Positions 34,148 through 45,358 of a stretch of DNA of 64,000 nt are shown one piece after another; positions within the stretch are counted from its first letter, which is position 1, and each line of letters opens with the position of its first letter. Location of the stretch: positions 1-64,000 of the forward strand of contig JAODLY010000027.1 in NCBI GenBank assembly GCA_025464445.1, given 5' to 3'. Origin of the DNA: Rhodoglobus sp. (lineage in GTDB: Bacteria > Actinomycetota > Actinomycetes > Actinomycetales > Microbacteriaceae). Made by a program: the position numbers and the translations under genes. Below the pieces are notes generated by a model. That model saw only the letters and a list, made by a program, of their open reading frames with translations. It was not told the DNA's origin and did not search any database.

Positions 34148-35095
34148 ATGAGCCGCGCGATCGTCGCCCCCGAGTATGGCGAACCCGATGTCCTGCAATT
34201 CGTCGAGGTGGGCACACCGGCTCCCGGTGAGGGTGAAGTCACGATCGCGGTGCGGGCGGCGGGGGTGAACCCGGCAGACCTCAAACGGCTGCGCGGCGAG
34301 TTCGGTCGCAATGAGGCCTCGCTTCCGCTGCGGCTCGGCAGCGAGATCGCGGGCGTGGTGACGGCGGTGGGCGCGGATGCCGTCGGCCCTGCAGGTCCCG
34401 TCGCGGTGGGGGATGAGGTGATCGGCTTCAGGGTGTCGGGCGGCTACTCCGAAGAGGTGACGGTCGCCGCGGCATCCGTGCTCCCCAAGCCTGCCGGCCT
34501 GAGCTTCGAGCAGGGCGCGGGGCTGCTCGCGGTCGGCGTGACCGCCGAACACCTGCTGCAGGCGGCTGCAGTCGGTGCCGGCGACAGGGTCATCGTGCAC
34601 GGGGCATCCGGCGGGGTCGGCAGCATCGCAGTGCAGCTCGCGCTGCTCCAGGGGGCGGTCGTCGTGGGCACGGCGGGCAAGGCTCACCAGGAGGCCGTGC
34701 GGGCGCTGGGTGCCACACCTGTGGAGTACGGGCCCGGCCTCGAGGCGCGGATTCGCGCAATCTTCCCTGGCGGGGCGGATGCCGCGCTCGACACCATCGG
34801 CACCGACGAGGCCGTCGACACCTCCGTCGCCCTCGTGGACGACCGCAGGCGGATCGTGACGATCAACGCCTTCCGTCGGGCGGCGGAGCTGGGGTTCAAG
34901 TCGCTGGGCAGCGGCCCGGGCGCGGATCCGGGATCGGCCGTGCGCATGGCGGCGCGGTTGCCGCTCATCGAACTCGCGGGGAGGGGCAAGCTCGCGGTGC
35001 ACGTCGCCCGCACGTTCCCATTGGCGCAGGCCGCGGGGGCTCTCGAATTCGTGGCGTCAGGTCACCCCGGCGGCAAGGTCATCCTGTTGCCTTAG
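34148..35095 (+). CDS. zinc-independent quinone oxidoreductase / MDR-family alcohol dehydrogenase
   Basis: MSRAIVAPEYGEPDVLQFVEVGTPAPGEGEVTIAVRAAGVNPADLKRLRGEFG...GDRVIVHGASGGVGSIAVQLALLQGAVVVGTA. Confidence 0.92.
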   Translation: MSRAIVAPEYGEPDVLQFVEVGTPAPGEGEVTIAVRAAGVNPADLKRLRGEFGRNEASLPLRLGSEIAGVVTAVGADAVGPAGPVAVGDEVIGFRVSGGYSEEVTVAAASVLPKPAGLSFEQGAGLLAVGVTAEHLLQAAAVGAGDRVIVHGASGGVGSIAVQLALLQGAVVVGTAGKAHQEAVRALGATPVEYGPGLEARIRAIFPGGADAALDTIGTDEAVDTSVALVDDRRRIVTINAFRRAAELGFKSLGSGPGADPGSAVRMAARLPLIELAGRGKLAVHVARTFPLAQAAGALEFVASGHPGGKVILLP

Positions 35096-35932
35096 CTAGG
35101 CGGGCTCCACCCCGAACGCGCGAGCGAGCTTGTCGATTTTCTGCGCGCGGCCGAGCCGGGGAAGGTCGCTGCCGTCGCGCACGACACGCCCCCTCGCCTC
35201 GAAGTCGGCGAGGAAGTCCCGCGCCCATGCCACATCAGACCGCGTGGGGCTGATCACCTCGTTGATTATCGGGAGCTGCTCGATGTCGAGGCAGAGCTTG
35301 CCGGTCATTCCGAGCGCGACGGCGATGCTGCCCTGCTCGCGGAGCACAGGATGGTTCGATCCCACCGTCGGGCCGTCGATGGGTCCGGGCAGGTTGCCGA
35401 CCCTGCTGGCAATGACCAGCCGGGATCGCGGGTATGCCATGGCCATATCGTCCGCGCTCGTGCCGGTATCCCTGCGGTAGTCGCCGCTGCCGAACGCGAG
35501 CCGGTACGCGCCACGCGCCCTGGCGATCGAAGCAGCCTCCTCGATGCCGAGCGCGGACTCGACGAGGGCGATGACGGGAGTTGCCCCGTGCAGCCTGTCG
35601 AACGTCTCCGTGACGTGTGCTGCGGCCTCAGCTTTGGCCAGCATCACGCCCGCCAGACCGGGCAGGCCCACCAGCGCGTCGACATCCCCCGACCAGAAGT
35701 CACTCGTGCGATCGTTGATGCGCACCCAGCCGCTGCCACCGCCGGAGAGCCAATCCACCACGTACCCGCGGGCCTCGTCCTTGAGGCCGGGGTCGACGGC
35801 ATCCTCGATGTCGAGCACTATCTGGTCGGCCCGCGAGGCCTCGGCAGCATCGAAGGTGTCTGGCCGGTTGGCGTTGACGAGCAGCCACGACCGGGAGATT
35901 TCGGCTGACACTGTCCTCGGGACGTGCGGCAT
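35096..35932 (-). CDS. HpcH/HpaI aldolase / citrate lyase beta-subunit family protein
   Basis: SWLLVNANRPDTFDAAEASRADQIVLDIEDAVDPGLKDEAR...VRINDRTSDFWSGDVDAL...VIALVESALGIEEAASIAR; start uncertain (ORF extends to 35968). Confidence 0.9.
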   Translation of the reverse strand: MPHVPRTVSAEISRSWLLVNANRPDTFDAAEASRADQIVLDIEDAVDPGLKDEARGYVVDWLSGGGSGWVRINDRTSDFWSGDVDALVGLPGLAGVMLAKAEAAAHVTETFDRLHGATPVIALVESALGIEEAASIARARGAYRLAFGSGDYRRDTGTSADDMAMAYPRSRLVIASRVGNLPGPIDGPTVGSNHPVLREQGSIAVALGMTGKLCLDIEQLPIINEVISPTRSDVAWARDFLADFEARGRVVRDGSDLPRLGRAQKIDKLARAFGVEPA

Positions 35933-35988
35933 GACTGCTGCCTCTCTGCTTGTCATCTGGTGCCCCAACAGGCTAGCTGGACTGCATG

Positions 35989-36978
35989 TTAGAAGCGCTC
36001 GGCGAGCGCCGGCTTGTTGTCGACGATCTTCTCGATCTTCTCGATGACATCGTCGGTGAGCTTGTCTTTCGAGTCGAGGGCGGCCAGGTTATCGGCAAGC
36101 TGCGCCTTCTTCGACGCACCGAGGATCACCGTGGATACGTGCGGGTTGTGCAGGCACCAGAGCAGGGCGAGGCGATTCAGCGGCATCCCGACCTCTGCGG
36201 CGAGGGATGCCAGCTGCCTGATCTTCTCCAGCTTGTCGATGCCGTCCGGGCTCTCCCAGCGCTTCTTGAGCCACTCGTAGCCAGACAACGTCATCCTGCT
36301 GTCTTTCGGGATGCCGTCGTTGTACTTGCCGGTCAACACGCCGGAAGCCAGCGGGGAGAAGATCGTCGTGCCGAGACCGGTGAGTTCGTAGAGCGGCAGA
36401 AACTCGCTCTCCACCTTGTCGCGGCGGAACAGGTTGTATTCCGGCTGCTCCATCGTTGGCGGGGTGAGCCCCAGCTCCCGTGCGACAGCCCAGGCCTCGG
36501 TGATCTGCTGCGCCGACCATTCAGAGGTGCCCCAGTAGAGCACCTTGCCCTGGGTGATGAGGTTGTGCATCGCGCGGACGGTCTCCTCGATCGGGGTGTC
36601 CGCGTCTGGACGGTGACAGAAGTAGAGGTCGAGGTAGTCCACCCGAAGGCGCTTGAGGGCGGCGTGGCAGGCATCGGTCACGTGCTTGCGGGACAACCCG
36701 CGCTGGGTCGGCTTGTCGCCACCCCAGAACACCTTCGAAGACACCGCGTACGAATCCCGTCCCCAGCCGAGCTTCTCCAGCGCGGCGCCCATGAGCGCTT
36801 CCGATGCGCCCGCCTCGTAGCCTTCGGCGTTGTCGAAGAAGTTGATGCCCTCGTCGTAGGCGAGGGACATGAGAGCCATCGCTTCCTTCTCGTCGACCTG
36901 TTTGCCGAATGTCACCCATGACCCCAGGGACAGTTCGCTGACCTTGAGCCCGGATCGTCCCAATCGTCGGTATTCCAT
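35989..36978 (-). CDS. aldo/keto reductase (Kv-beta-like)
   Basis: MEYRRLGRSGLKVSELSLGSWVTFGKQVDEKEAMALMSLAYDEGINFFDNAEGYEAGASEALMGAAL. Confidence 0.93.
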   Translation of the reverse strand: MEYRRLGRSGLKVSELSLGSWVTFGKQVDEKEAMALMSLAYDEGINFFDNAEGYEAGASEALMGAALEKLGWGRDSYAVSSKVFWGGDKPTQRGLSRKHVTDACHAALKRLRVDYLDLYFCHRPDADTPIEETVRAMHNLITQGKVLYWGTSEWSAQQITEAWAVARELGLTPPTMEQPEYNLFRRDKVESEFLPLYELTGLGTTIFSPLASGVLTGKYNDGIPKDSRMTLSGYEWLKKRWESPDGIDKLEKIRQLASLAAEVGMPLNRLALLWCLHNPHVSTVILGASKKAQLADNLAALDSKDKLTDDVIEKIEKIVDNKPALAERF

Positions 36979-37040
36979 GCTGTGCTCTCTTTCGGGTTCG
37001 CGTACACATCTATTCTCGTCGCCCGCGGGACGCCCTGATG

Positions 37041-40000
37041 TCAGTCGGACAGTGCCTTCCAGTCGGACAGGGCCTTCGTGATCCGCTGCAGGCTCACCGG
37101 CTCTGCCGTGGGCAGCTGCTGCGCGAACAGGCTGAGCCGCAGCTCCTCCAGCATCCAGCGCACCCTGACGATCCGTGGTTCCGCGCCGACAGGGAGGGGC
37201 AGCTCGCCGCCCGCGGCACGGTATCGCTCGGTTGCCAGCTGGACTTCGGACATCCAGGCCCTGTCGCGGGAGGAGTTCTCCGCAAGCTTGCCCACCCGGT
37301 AGCTGAGCCCGTCGAGGTAGACCGGGATGCGGCGCAACCGCTCGAGGCCGGTCGCGGCGACGAACCCGGGCCCGCTCTGATTGGCCCAGACCAGGTGATC
37401 GAGCTGCTGCCTGGCGTCCCCGAGGGGACCCAGCAGCGAGATGTTCGTGGCGGCCCTGATCGCCTTGTCGGCATCCCGGGATTTCGCCACGATGCGGGAA
37501 ACGAGCGCGACAGTCTCGAAAAGCGAGTCGACGATGCCGGCGGAGACGGCATCCCGGGCTTTCTCGAATTCGGCGCGGGTCCAGATCTCACGGTCGCCGA
37601 TCACCGCGTCGATGCAGGCGGCCATGCAGTCCTCGAAGAGGGCGGCCGTCGTGCGGTACGGGCTCTGGGCGAGCACGAGTTTCTCCTGCGTGGTGAGGTG
37701 CTCCTGCACGTAGCCTGTGGGCGACGGGATGCCGAGCAGCAGCAGCCGGCGCACCCCCGGCCGGTGGGCGGCGGCCTGGTCCTCCGCCGTGCTCATGAGC
37801 CGGATCGAGACGCTCGACCCCTCATCCACGAGTGCGGGGTAGGCCCGAATGGTGTTGCCGCCGTGCTTGACGTCACGACTGCGGTCGAGGCTCTCGAAGT
37901 CCCAGGTCGTCAACCCGGCGCGCTCGAGATTGTCGCGTGGCATCTCGACGACGCGGGCCACGCTCTCCCTGGCCACCGGCTTGAGGCTGGCCTGCAGCGC
38001 GCTCAGCACCTTGCCGGTCGCGACAGTCTTGCCGCGGTCATCCTGCACGGCGAAGGTCACGCGCAGGTGGGCGGGCACGCGCTCCAGGTCGAAGTCGGCC
38101 GAGGTCACGGGCGTGAAGGTCTGCGCGGCGATCTCGCGCGCGAGAAAGTCGGTCAAGGTTGCCGTAGACGCCACGGGCGCCGCGGCCAGCAGTTTGCGCG
38201 CCCAGTCGGCGGCGGGCACGACATTGCGGCGGATGTTCTTCGGCAGCGACTTGATGAGCGCCGTGACGAGCTCCTCGCGCAGGCCGGGCACCTGCCAGTC
38301 GAAGCCGTCCTTCTTCAGGCCGGCGAGTAGCGGCAGGGGCACGGCAACGGTCACACCGTCGTCCTCTGCTCCCGGCTCGAAACGGTAGCCCAGCGCGAGC
38401 GTCTGGTCGCCCTGCGCCCAGGTGCTCGGAAACGCGTCCTCGTCCAACTCGGCGGCGTCTTCGGCCACGAGGTTCTCCGCCGTCATCGTGAGCAGGTCGG
38501 GGGTCTCGGCGCGCGCCTTCTTCCACCAGCCCTCGAAGTCGCGAGTAGACGCGACATCCCCCGGGATCCGGCGATTGTAGAAGTCGAAGATCGCCTCATC
38601 GTCGTACAGGATGTCGCGGCGCCTTGTCCGCTCCTCGAGCTCGGCCAGCTCCTTGCGTAGCTGGCGGTTCGCCCGGTCGAAGGCCTGGCTGGACTCCCAC
38701 TCGCCCTCGACGAGCGCGTGCCGGATGAACAGCTCGCGCGCGTACTGCGGGTCGATCCGGGAGAACTGCACCCGGCGCTTGACGATTATCGGCACACCGT
38801 AGAGGGTCACCCGCTCATACGCGACGACCGAGCCCTGCTTCTTCTCCCAGTGCGGCTCGGAGTAGGTGCGCTTCGCCAGTTCACCCGCGATCGGCTCCGC
38901 CCAGGCCGGGTCGATCGCGCCGTTCACCCTGGCGAACAGACGGCTCGTCTCGACCAACTCCGCGCTCATGATCGCGGCAGGCTGCTTCTTCGCGAGGGCC
39001 GAACCGGGGAAGATCACGAAGCGCGACTGCCTCGCGCCGACGTAGTCCTTCTTCGCCGCGTCCTTGAGGCCGATCTGGCTGAGCAGGCCCGAAAGCAGCG
39101 AGCGGTGGATGCCGTCCGGGTTGGCGTGGGGATCACCGACCACGAGTCCAAGCGGCTTCGCCATCCTGCTCAACTGGCGGAAGACATCCTGCCACTCCCG
39201 CACGCGCAGGTAGTTGAGGTACTCGGACTTCACGAGCCGGCGGAACGCGTTACCGGAGAGCTCCGTCTGCTTCTCCTCGAGGTAATTCCAGAGGTTGAGC
39301 AGGGTGATGAAGTCGCTCGTCGGGTCGACGAACCGCGCGTGCTGCTGGTCGGCCTGGGCGCGGCGTTCGAGCGGGCGCTCCCGCGGATCCTGGATGCTGA
39401 GCGCCGCCACGATCGCCATGACCTCGCGTGTCGTGGCGTGCTGCTTCGACTCCACGACCATGCGTGCCAGCCGCGGATCGATCGGCAGCTGGCTCAGCTG
39501 CTTGCCGACACGCGTGATGCGGGGTTCGTTTGCGCCGCCGGCCTCCACGGCGCCGAGCTCGCGCAGCAGGTCGAGGCCGTCTTTGATGCCGCGCGAATCC
39601 GGTGGCTGCAGGAACGGGAAGCTCGCGATGTCGCCGAGCCCCAACGAGATCATCTGCAGGATGACCGCCGCGAGGTTCGTGCGCAGAATCTCGGGCTCGG
39701 TGAACTCGGGGCGCCGGGCGAAGTCCTCCTCCGAGTACAGCCGGATCGCGATGCCGTCGCTCGTGCGCCCCGACCGGCCGCTGCGCTGGTTCGCGCTGGC
39801 CTGGCTGATCGCCTCGATCGGCAGCCGCTGGATCTTCGACCGCACGCTGTACCTGCTGATCCGCGCGGTGCCGGCATCGATGACATACCGGATGCCCGGC
39901 ACCGTCAACGACGTCTCCGCGACGTTTGTCGCCAGCACGATCCGTCGGCGAGTGCCCGCTACCGCTGAGGGCTGGAAGACGCGGTGCTGGTCGGCCGCGC

Positions 40001-40895
40001 TGAGTCGGCCGTAGAGGGGCAGCACCTCGGTGTTGGCGCCGATCGAGCCCGCCGAGATCCGTCCCTTGATCGCGTCCTCGGCATCCCGGATCTCGTTCTC
40101 CCCGGACAGGAACACCAGCACGTCGCCGTCGCTTTCGCGCGCAAGCTCGTCGAGGGCGTCGTTGATGCCCTGGATCGGGTCCCGGTCCGCGCTTTGGAAA
40201 TTCAGGAGTTCAGCCTCTGCGGCCGCGATTTCCACGGCGTTTCGCGCACCGGCGGCGCCCATCTCCTGAATTTCCGAAGGCTGGGTCGGAGGTGGTGCCT
40301 CCGCGACGAGCGGCCGGTAGCGGATCTCGACGGGATAGGTGCGGCCCGAGACCTCGACGATCGGCGCACCACCGAAGTGCTTGGAGAAACTCTCCGGGTC
40401 GATCGTCGCCGAGGTGATGACGACCTTGAGCTCCGGACGGCGGGGGAGCAGCTGCTTGAGGTAGCCGAGCAGGAAGTCGACGGTGAGGCTGCGCTCGTGC
40501 GCCTCGTCGATGATGATGGCGTCGTACTTCTTCAGGTCCCGGTCACGGTGGATCTCGTTGAGCAGGATGCCGTCGGTCATGAGCTTGATCTTCGTGTCTT
40601 TGCCCACCCGGTCTGTGAACCGCACCTGGTAGCCGACGAGCTGCCCGACCTCCTGGCCCAGTTCCTCGGAGATGCGCTCGGCGATCGTGCGGGCTGCGAT
40701 CCGCCGCGGCTGGGTGTGGCCGATCGAGGAGTAGCCGAGCTCGAGCAGCATCTTCGGCAGCTGGGTCGTCTTGCCCGATCCCGTGGCCCCGGCGACGATC
40801 ACCACCTGGTTGTCCCGGATGGCGCGCGAGATGTCGTCCCGGCGCTGGCTGACGGGCAGCTCGGGCGGGTAGACGATGGCGAGGGTCTCAGGCAT
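37041..40895 (-). CDS. hrpA: ATP-dependent RNA helicase HrpA
   Basis: VVIVAGATGSGKTTQLPKMLLELG, DAIIIDEAHERSL, VVITSATI, plus a long HrpA-type C-terminus (about 1285 aa). Confidence 0.95.
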   Translation of the reverse strand: MPETLAIVYPPELPVSQRRDDISRAIRDNQVVIVAGATGSGKTTQLPKMLLELGYSSIGHTQPRRIAARTIAERISEELGQEVGQLVGYQVRFTDRVGKDTKIKLMTDGILLNEIHRDRDLKKYDAIIIDEAHERSLTVDFLLGYLKQLLPRRPELKVVITSATIDPESFSKHFGGAPIVEVSGRTYPVEIRYRPLVAEAPPPTQPSEIQEMGAAGARNAVEIAAAEAELLNFQSADRDPIQGINDALDELARESDGDVLVFLSGENEIRDAEDAIKGRISAGSIGANTEVLPLYGRLSAADQHRVFQPSAVAGTRRRIVLATNVAETSLTVPGIRYVIDAGTARISRYSVRSKIQRLPIEAISQASANQRSGRSGRTSDGIAIRLYSEEDFARRPEFTEPEILRTNLAAVILQMISLGLGDIASFPFLQPPDSRGIKDGLDLLRELGAVEAGGANEPRITRVGKQLSQLPIDPRLARMVVESKQHATTREVMAIVAALSIQDPRERPLERRAQADQQHARFVDPTSDFITLLNLWNYLEEKQTELSGNAFRRLVKSEYLNYLRVREWQDVFRQLSRMAKPLGLVVGDPHANPDGIHRSLLSGLLSQIGLKDAAKKDYVGARQSRFVIFPGSALAKKQPAAIMSAELVETSRLFARVNGAIDPAWAEPIAGELAKRTYSEPHWEKKQGSVVAYERVTLYGVPIIVKRRVQFSRIDPQYARELFIRHALVEGEWESSQAFDRANRQLRKELAELEERTRRRDILYDDEAIFDFYNRRIPGDVASTRDFEGWWKKARAETPDLLTMTAENLVAEDAAELDEDAFPSTWAQGDQTLALGYRFEPGAEDDGVTVAVPLPLLAGLKKDGFDWQVPGLREELVTALIKSLPKNIRRNVVPAADWARKLLAAAPVASTATLTDFLAREIAAQTFTPVTSADFDLERVPAHLRVTFAVQDDRGKTVATGKVLSALQASLKPVARESVARVVEMPRDNLERAGLTTWDFESLDRSRDVKHGGNTIRAYPALVDEGSSVSIRLMSTAEDQAAAHRPGVRRLLLLGIPSPTGYVQEHLTTQEKLVLAQSPYRTTAALFEDCMAACIDAVIGDREIWTRAEFEKARDAVSAGIVDSLFETVALVSRIVAKSRDADKAIRAATNISLLGPLGDARQQLDHLVWANQSGPGFVAATGLERLRRIPVYLDGLSYRVGKLAENSSRDRAWMSEVQLATERYRAAGGELPLPVGAEPRIVRVRWMLEELRLSLFAQQLPTAEPVSLQRITKALSDWKALSD

Positions 40896-40936
40896 CAGCC
40901 TTCCATCGTAAGGCCGCCCTGTGCTGCAATAGGCGA

Positions 40937-41716
40937 GTGATGAGATTGCCCATTGCGGCACGGGCTCCGCTGCTCCACGTCGCGGAGGAGCGCGGGGAGG
41001 GGCCGACCGTGGTACTCATCCACGGGGTCGCCTCATCCTCTGTCACCTTCCAGAACGTCTTTCCCCTCATCGAGGACAGGCATCGCTGCATCGCCATCGA
41101 CCTGCTCGGCTTCGGCGGGTCTCCCGCGCCAGAGACATCGGAGTACACGCTTACGGAGCACACCGCAGCGATCGAACGGACCGTGGCATCCCTCCGGCTG
41201 AAAGAGCCATTCACCCTGGTCGGCCATTCGATGGGTTCGCTCATCGGGGCGCGGTTCGCCGCACGCTACCCGAGGCGGGTCTCCAAGCTCGTGCTCGTGA
41301 GCCCGCCGGTGTACCTCTCGCCGCAGGAGCTGACGGACAGGTTGGAACGCGCGAAACTGGACATGCACCTCAAGGCTTACCAGTACTTCCGCGAGAACAG
41401 GGAGTTCACGCTGCGTCATGCGCAGGTCGTGGAGCGGTTTCTGCCGATCCCCAAGGCCATGGACATCAACGAGCGCAACTGGACGCCGTTCGTGAAGTCA
41501 CTGCAGAACTCGATCGAGTCGCAGACCACCATCAGCGACCTCGCGGCCGTGAAGTCGCCGGTAGAGGTGGTCTACGGCGATCTCGACGAGTTCCACTCCG
41601 AGGGCGTGCTGCGTATCGTCGCCCGCATGAGTGGCGTCACAGTTCACCGGGTCAGGGGAACCGATCACCTCATCGGCAAGCGCCTGGCGAGGGTTGTGGC
41701 ATCCGCGATCGGCTGA
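40937..41716 (+). CDS. alpha/beta hydrolase
   Basis: TVVLIHGVASSSVTFQNVFPLIEDRHRCIAIDLLGFGGSPAP...FTLVGHSMGSLIGARFA. Confidence 0.92.
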   Translation: MMRLPIAARAPLLHVAEERGEGPTVVLIHGVASSSVTFQNVFPLIEDRHRCIAIDLLGFGGSPAPETSEYTLTEHTAAIERTVASLRLKEPFTLVGHSMGSLIGARFAARYPRRVSKLVLVSPPVYLSPQELTDRLERAKLDMHLKAYQYFRENREFTLRHAQVVERFLPIPKAMDINERNWTPFVKSLQNSIESQTTISDLAAVKSPVEVVYGDLDEFHSEGVLRIVARMSGVTVHRVRGTDHLIGKRLARVVASAIG

Positions 41717-41754
41717 GCGGCGTGCGTTCCGCGAGCCGAAAGTAAGCTGACTGG

Positions 41755-43266
41755 GTGCAACTTCATGAGGTAAGGGTCCACCGCAGCGACGAGAACCTGC
41801 CCCGAGAGGGCCAGCTGGCCTGGAAGATCGCCGAGGTCGCGTCCGAGCGGATCGAGCCCACGGATGAGGTGGCCGAGATGGTCATCAACCGCATCATCGA
41901 CAACGCGGCCGTCGCCACCGCATCCCTGACGCGTTCGCCGGTGATCGCCGCGCGGGCGCAGGCCGAGGCGCATCCCGTGTCCCGTAACGGTTCGGGCGGC
42001 ACAGTGTTCGGCAGCGGCCAGAAGACGAGCCCGGAGTGGGCGGCCTGGGCCAACGGGGTCGCGGTGCGCGAGCTGGACTTCCACGACACGTTCCTGGCCG
42101 CGGAGTATTCGCACCCGGGAGACAACATCCCGCCCATCCTCGCGGTGGCCCAGCACACCGGCGCGACGGGCGCCGAACTGCTGCGCGGCATCGTCACGGG
42201 TTACGAGATCCAGATCGACCTCGTGAAGGCGATAAGCCTGCACGCCCACAAGATCGACCATGTCGCGCACCTCGGGCCTTCGGCGGCGGCCGGCATCGGC
42301 ACCCTGCTCGGCCTCGACACGGGAACGATCTTCCAATCGATCGGGCAGGCACTGCACACCACGACGGCGACCCGCCAGTCGCGCAAGGGCGAGATCTCCA
42401 CCTGGAAGGCCTACGCCCCCGCCTTTGCCGGCAAGATGGCCGTCGAGGCCGTCGACAGGGCGATGCGCGGCCAGACAAGCCCCACCCCGATCTACGAGGG
42501 CGAGGACGGCGTCATCGCGTGGCTGCTCGACGGCCCGGATGCCCGGTACGAGGTTCCCCTGCCCGAAGCCGGCGAGGCGCGCACCGCCATCCTCGACAGC
42601 TACACGAAAGAGCACTCCGCCGAATACCAGGCGCAGGCGTGGGTCGACCTGGCGCGCAAGCTCAAGCACGAGCATCCCGGGCTGTCCGAGGCGACGATCA
42701 CCAGGGTGGTGCTGCACACCAGCCATCACACCCACTTCGTCATCGGCTCGGGAGCCAACGATCCGCAGAAGTACGATCCGGCGGCCAGCCGCGAGACCCT
42801 GGACCACTCGCTTCCCTACATCTTCACCGTCGCACTGCAGGACGGCGAGTGGCACCACGAACGTTCCTACGCCCCCGAGCGCGCCGCCCGCGCCGACACT
42901 GTCGCGCTGTGGAAACGCGTGAGAACCGTCGAGGGCGAGGAATGGACGCGTCGCTATCACTCGAAGGAGGACACCGACCAGGCCTTCGGCGGCCGGGTCG
43001 AGATCGAGCTGACCGACGGGTCGCGCATCGTCGAGGAGATCGCGGTCGCCGACGCCCACCCGCTGGGGGCGAGGCCGTTCGGGCGTGAGCAGTACATCCA
43101 GAAGTTCCGCGTGCTCGCCGAGGGTGTGCTCGCCACGAAGGAGATCGAGCGCTTCCTCGACACGGCGCAGTCTCTCGCCTCGCTCACCGACCTCTCCGGG
43201 CTCACCGTCAACGGTGGCGCATTAACCGGCAACAGGTCCGCGATCACCCCGAAGGGAATCTTCTGA
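41755..43266 (+). CDS. prpD: MmgE/PrpD family, 2-methylcitrate dehydratase
   Basis: [77 protein letters not shown]; followed by prpB and prpC. Confidence 0.95.
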   Translation: MQLHEVRVHRSDENLPREGQLAWKIAEVASERIEPTDEVAEMVINRIIDNAAVATASLTRSPVIAARAQAEAHPVSRNGSGGTVFGSGQKTSPEWAAWANGVAVRELDFHDTFLAAEYSHPGDNIPPILAVAQHTGATGAELLRGIVTGYEIQIDLVKAISLHAHKIDHVAHLGPSAAAGIGTLLGLDTGTIFQSIGQALHTTTATRQSRKGEISTWKAYAPAFAGKMAVEAVDRAMRGQTSPTPIYEGEDGVIAWLLDGPDARYEVPLPEAGEARTAILDSYTKEHSAEYQAQAWVDLARKLKHEHPGLSEATITRVVLHTSHHTHFVIGSGANDPQKYDPAASRETLDHSLPYIFTVALQDGEWHHERSYAPERAARADTVALWKRVRTVEGEEWTRRYHSKEDTDQAFGGRVEIELTDGSRIVEEIAVADAHPLGARPFGREQYIQKFRVLAEGVLATKEIERFLDTAQSLASLTDLSGLTVNGGALTGNRSAITPKGIF

Positions 43267-44159
43267 TGCTGTACTCCACGGTCACCCCGGCCGAGAAGCG
43301 TGCCGCTTTCCGCGCGCAGCTCGCGAGCGGCGAGCTGCTGCGCTTCCCTGGCGCGTTCAACCCGCTTTCGGCGAAGCTCATCCAGGACAAGGGTTTCGAG
43401 GGCGTCTACATCTCGGGCGCGGTGATCGCCGCGGACCTCGGGCTTCCGGATGTCGGGCTCACGACGCTCACCGAGGTCGCCACTCGGGGCCGCCAGATCG
43501 CCCGCATGACCGACCTCCCGACCCTCATCGACGCGGACACCGGCTTCGGCGAGCCGATGAACGTCGCACGCACCGTGCAGGATCTCGAGGATGCCGGGGT
43601 CGCCGGCCTGCACATCGAGGACCAGGTGAATCCCAAGCGCTGCGGCCACCTCGATGGCAAGGCCGTTGTGGACACCGACACGGCGCTCAAGCGCATCCGT
43701 GCGGCGGCGGATGCCCGGCGCGACCCGAACCTGCTCATCATGGCGCGCACCGACATCCGGGCGATCGACGGCCTGCAGGCGGCCATCGACAGGGCGAAGC
43801 AGCTCGTGGATGCCGGCGCGGACGCGATCTTCCCCGAGGCGATGGCCGACCTCAGCGAGTTCGAGGCGGTGCGCAAGGCCATCGATGTGCCGATGCTGGC
43901 AAACATGACAGAGTTCGGCAAGAGCGACCTGTTCACGACGCAGCAGTTGAAGGATGTCGGGGTGAATATCGTGATCTACCCGGTGTCGCTTCTGCGGCTC
44001 GCGATGGGCGCCGCCGAGCGCGGCCTGGACACGCTCGTGGTGCAGGGCACACTGAAGTCGACAGTGGAAGACATGCAGACCCGCGCCCGGTTGTACGAAC
44101 TGCTCGACTACGAGGGCTACACGGCGTTCGACACCTCGGTGTTCAACTTCAGCCTGTAG
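43266..44159 (+). CDS. prpB: methylisocitrate lyase
   Basis: FPGAFNPLSAKLIQDKGFEGVYISGAVIAADLGLPDVGLTTLTEVATRGRQI...DADTGFGEPMNVARTVQDLEDAGVAGLHIEDQVNPKRCGHLDGK. Confidence 0.96.
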   Translation: MLYSTVTPAEKRAAFRAQLASGELLRFPGAFNPLSAKLIQDKGFEGVYISGAVIAADLGLPDVGLTTLTEVATRGRQIARMTDLPTLIDADTGFGEPMNVARTVQDLEDAGVAGLHIEDQVNPKRCGHLDGKAVVDTDTALKRIRAAADARRDPNLLIMARTDIRAIDGLQAAIDRAKQLVDAGADAIFPEAMADLSEFEAVRKAIDVPMLANMTEFGKSDLFTTQQLKDVGVNIVIYPVSLLRLAMGAAERGLDTLVVQGTLKSTVEDMQTRARLYELLDYEGYTAFDTSVFNFSL

Positions 44160-44197
44160 TCGTACTGTGTTGAACGAATCCCCACGAAGGAGCACCG

Positions 44198-45337
44198 ATG
44201 CCTGATACCGACATTCACAAGGGACTCGCGGGGGTCGTCGTCGACACCACCTCGGTCTCCAAGGTCAACCCGGACACGAACTCGCTGCTGTACAGGGGTT
44301 ACCCCGTGCAGGAGCTCGCGGCGAACTGCACGTTCGAGGAGGTCGCCTACCTGCTCTGGAACGGTGAGCTGCCCGACGCGAAACAGCTCGCCGAGTTCGA
44401 GACGCGCGAGCGATCGCTGCGCCAGCTCGACGAACGGGTCAAGCGGGTGATCGACGACCTGCCGGTCGAAGCGCATCCGATGGATCTGGTGCGCACCGCC
44501 GTGAGCGTGCTCGGCGCGATCGACCCCACCCTCAACCAGGAGGGCGGAACCATCGACCGCACGCTCAACGAGGGTCGCGCGATGTACCTGCTCGCACAGC
44601 TGCCCACCATCGTGGCCTACATCCAGCGCCGCCGCAGGGGCGAGCACCTCATGGAGCCGCGGGACGATCTGGGCTATTCGGCGAACTTCCTGTTCATGAC
44701 GTTCGGCGACGTGCCGGACGAGGTCGTGGTGAACGCTTTCGACGTGTCGATGATCCTCTACGCCGAGCACTCGTTCAACGCGTCCACATTCACCGCCCGC
44801 GTCATCACTTCGACGCTCGCCGACCTGTACTCGGCTGTCGTCGGTGCCATCGGCGCGCTCAAGGGCCCGCTGCACGGCGGCGCGAACGAGGCAGTGATGC
44901 ATGCATTCGACGAGATCGGCACAGCTGACAAAGCGGCCGCCTGGCTCGATACCGCTCTCGCAGGCAAGCGCAAGATCATGGGCTTCGGGCACCGCGTCTA
45001 CAAGCGCGGCGACTCCAGGGTGCCCACGATGAAAGCGGCGCTCGACACGCTCGTCGTCGAGTACAAACAGCCAGAACTGCTCGCGCTGTATGACGCACTC
45101 GAGCAGGCGATGGCGTCGCGCAAGAACATCCTGCCCAATCTCGACTACCCGAGCGGGCCCGCGTACCACCTCATCGGATTCGACACCGAGCTGTTCACGC
45201 CCCTGTTCGTCGCCTCGCGAGTGACCGGCTGGACCGCGCACATCATGGAGCAGCTCGAATCGAACGCGCTCATTCGGCCGCTGAGCGAGTACGTCGGCCC
45301 CGCGGAGCGGCACGTTCCGGCTGGCGGTGCCGACTGA
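44198..45337 (+). CDS. prpC: 2-methylcitrate synthase / citrate synthase
   Basis: LLYRGYPVQELAANCTFEEVAYLLWNGELP...LYAEHSFNASTFTARVITSTLADLYSAVVGAIGALKGPLHGGANEAVM...IMGFGHRVYKRGDSR. Confidence 0.96.
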   Translation: MPDTDIHKGLAGVVVDTTSVSKVNPDTNSLLYRGYPVQELAANCTFEEVAYLLWNGELPDAKQLAEFETRERSLRQLDERVKRVIDDLPVEAHPMDLVRTAVSVLGAIDPTLNQEGGTIDRTLNEGRAMYLLAQLPTIVAYIQRRRRGEHLMEPRDDLGYSANFLFMTFGDVPDEVVVNAFDVSMILYAEHSFNASTFTARVITSTLADLYSAVVGAIGALKGPLHGGANEAVMHAFDEIGTADKAAAWLDTALAGKRKIMGFGHRVYKRGDSRVPTMKAALDTLVVEYKQPELLALYDALEQAMASRKNILPNLDYPSGPAYHLIGFDTELFTPLFVASRVTGWTAHIMEQLESNALIRPLSEYVGPAERHVPAGGAD

Positions 45338-45358
45338 CGACCGGCTTAGCATGGGAGT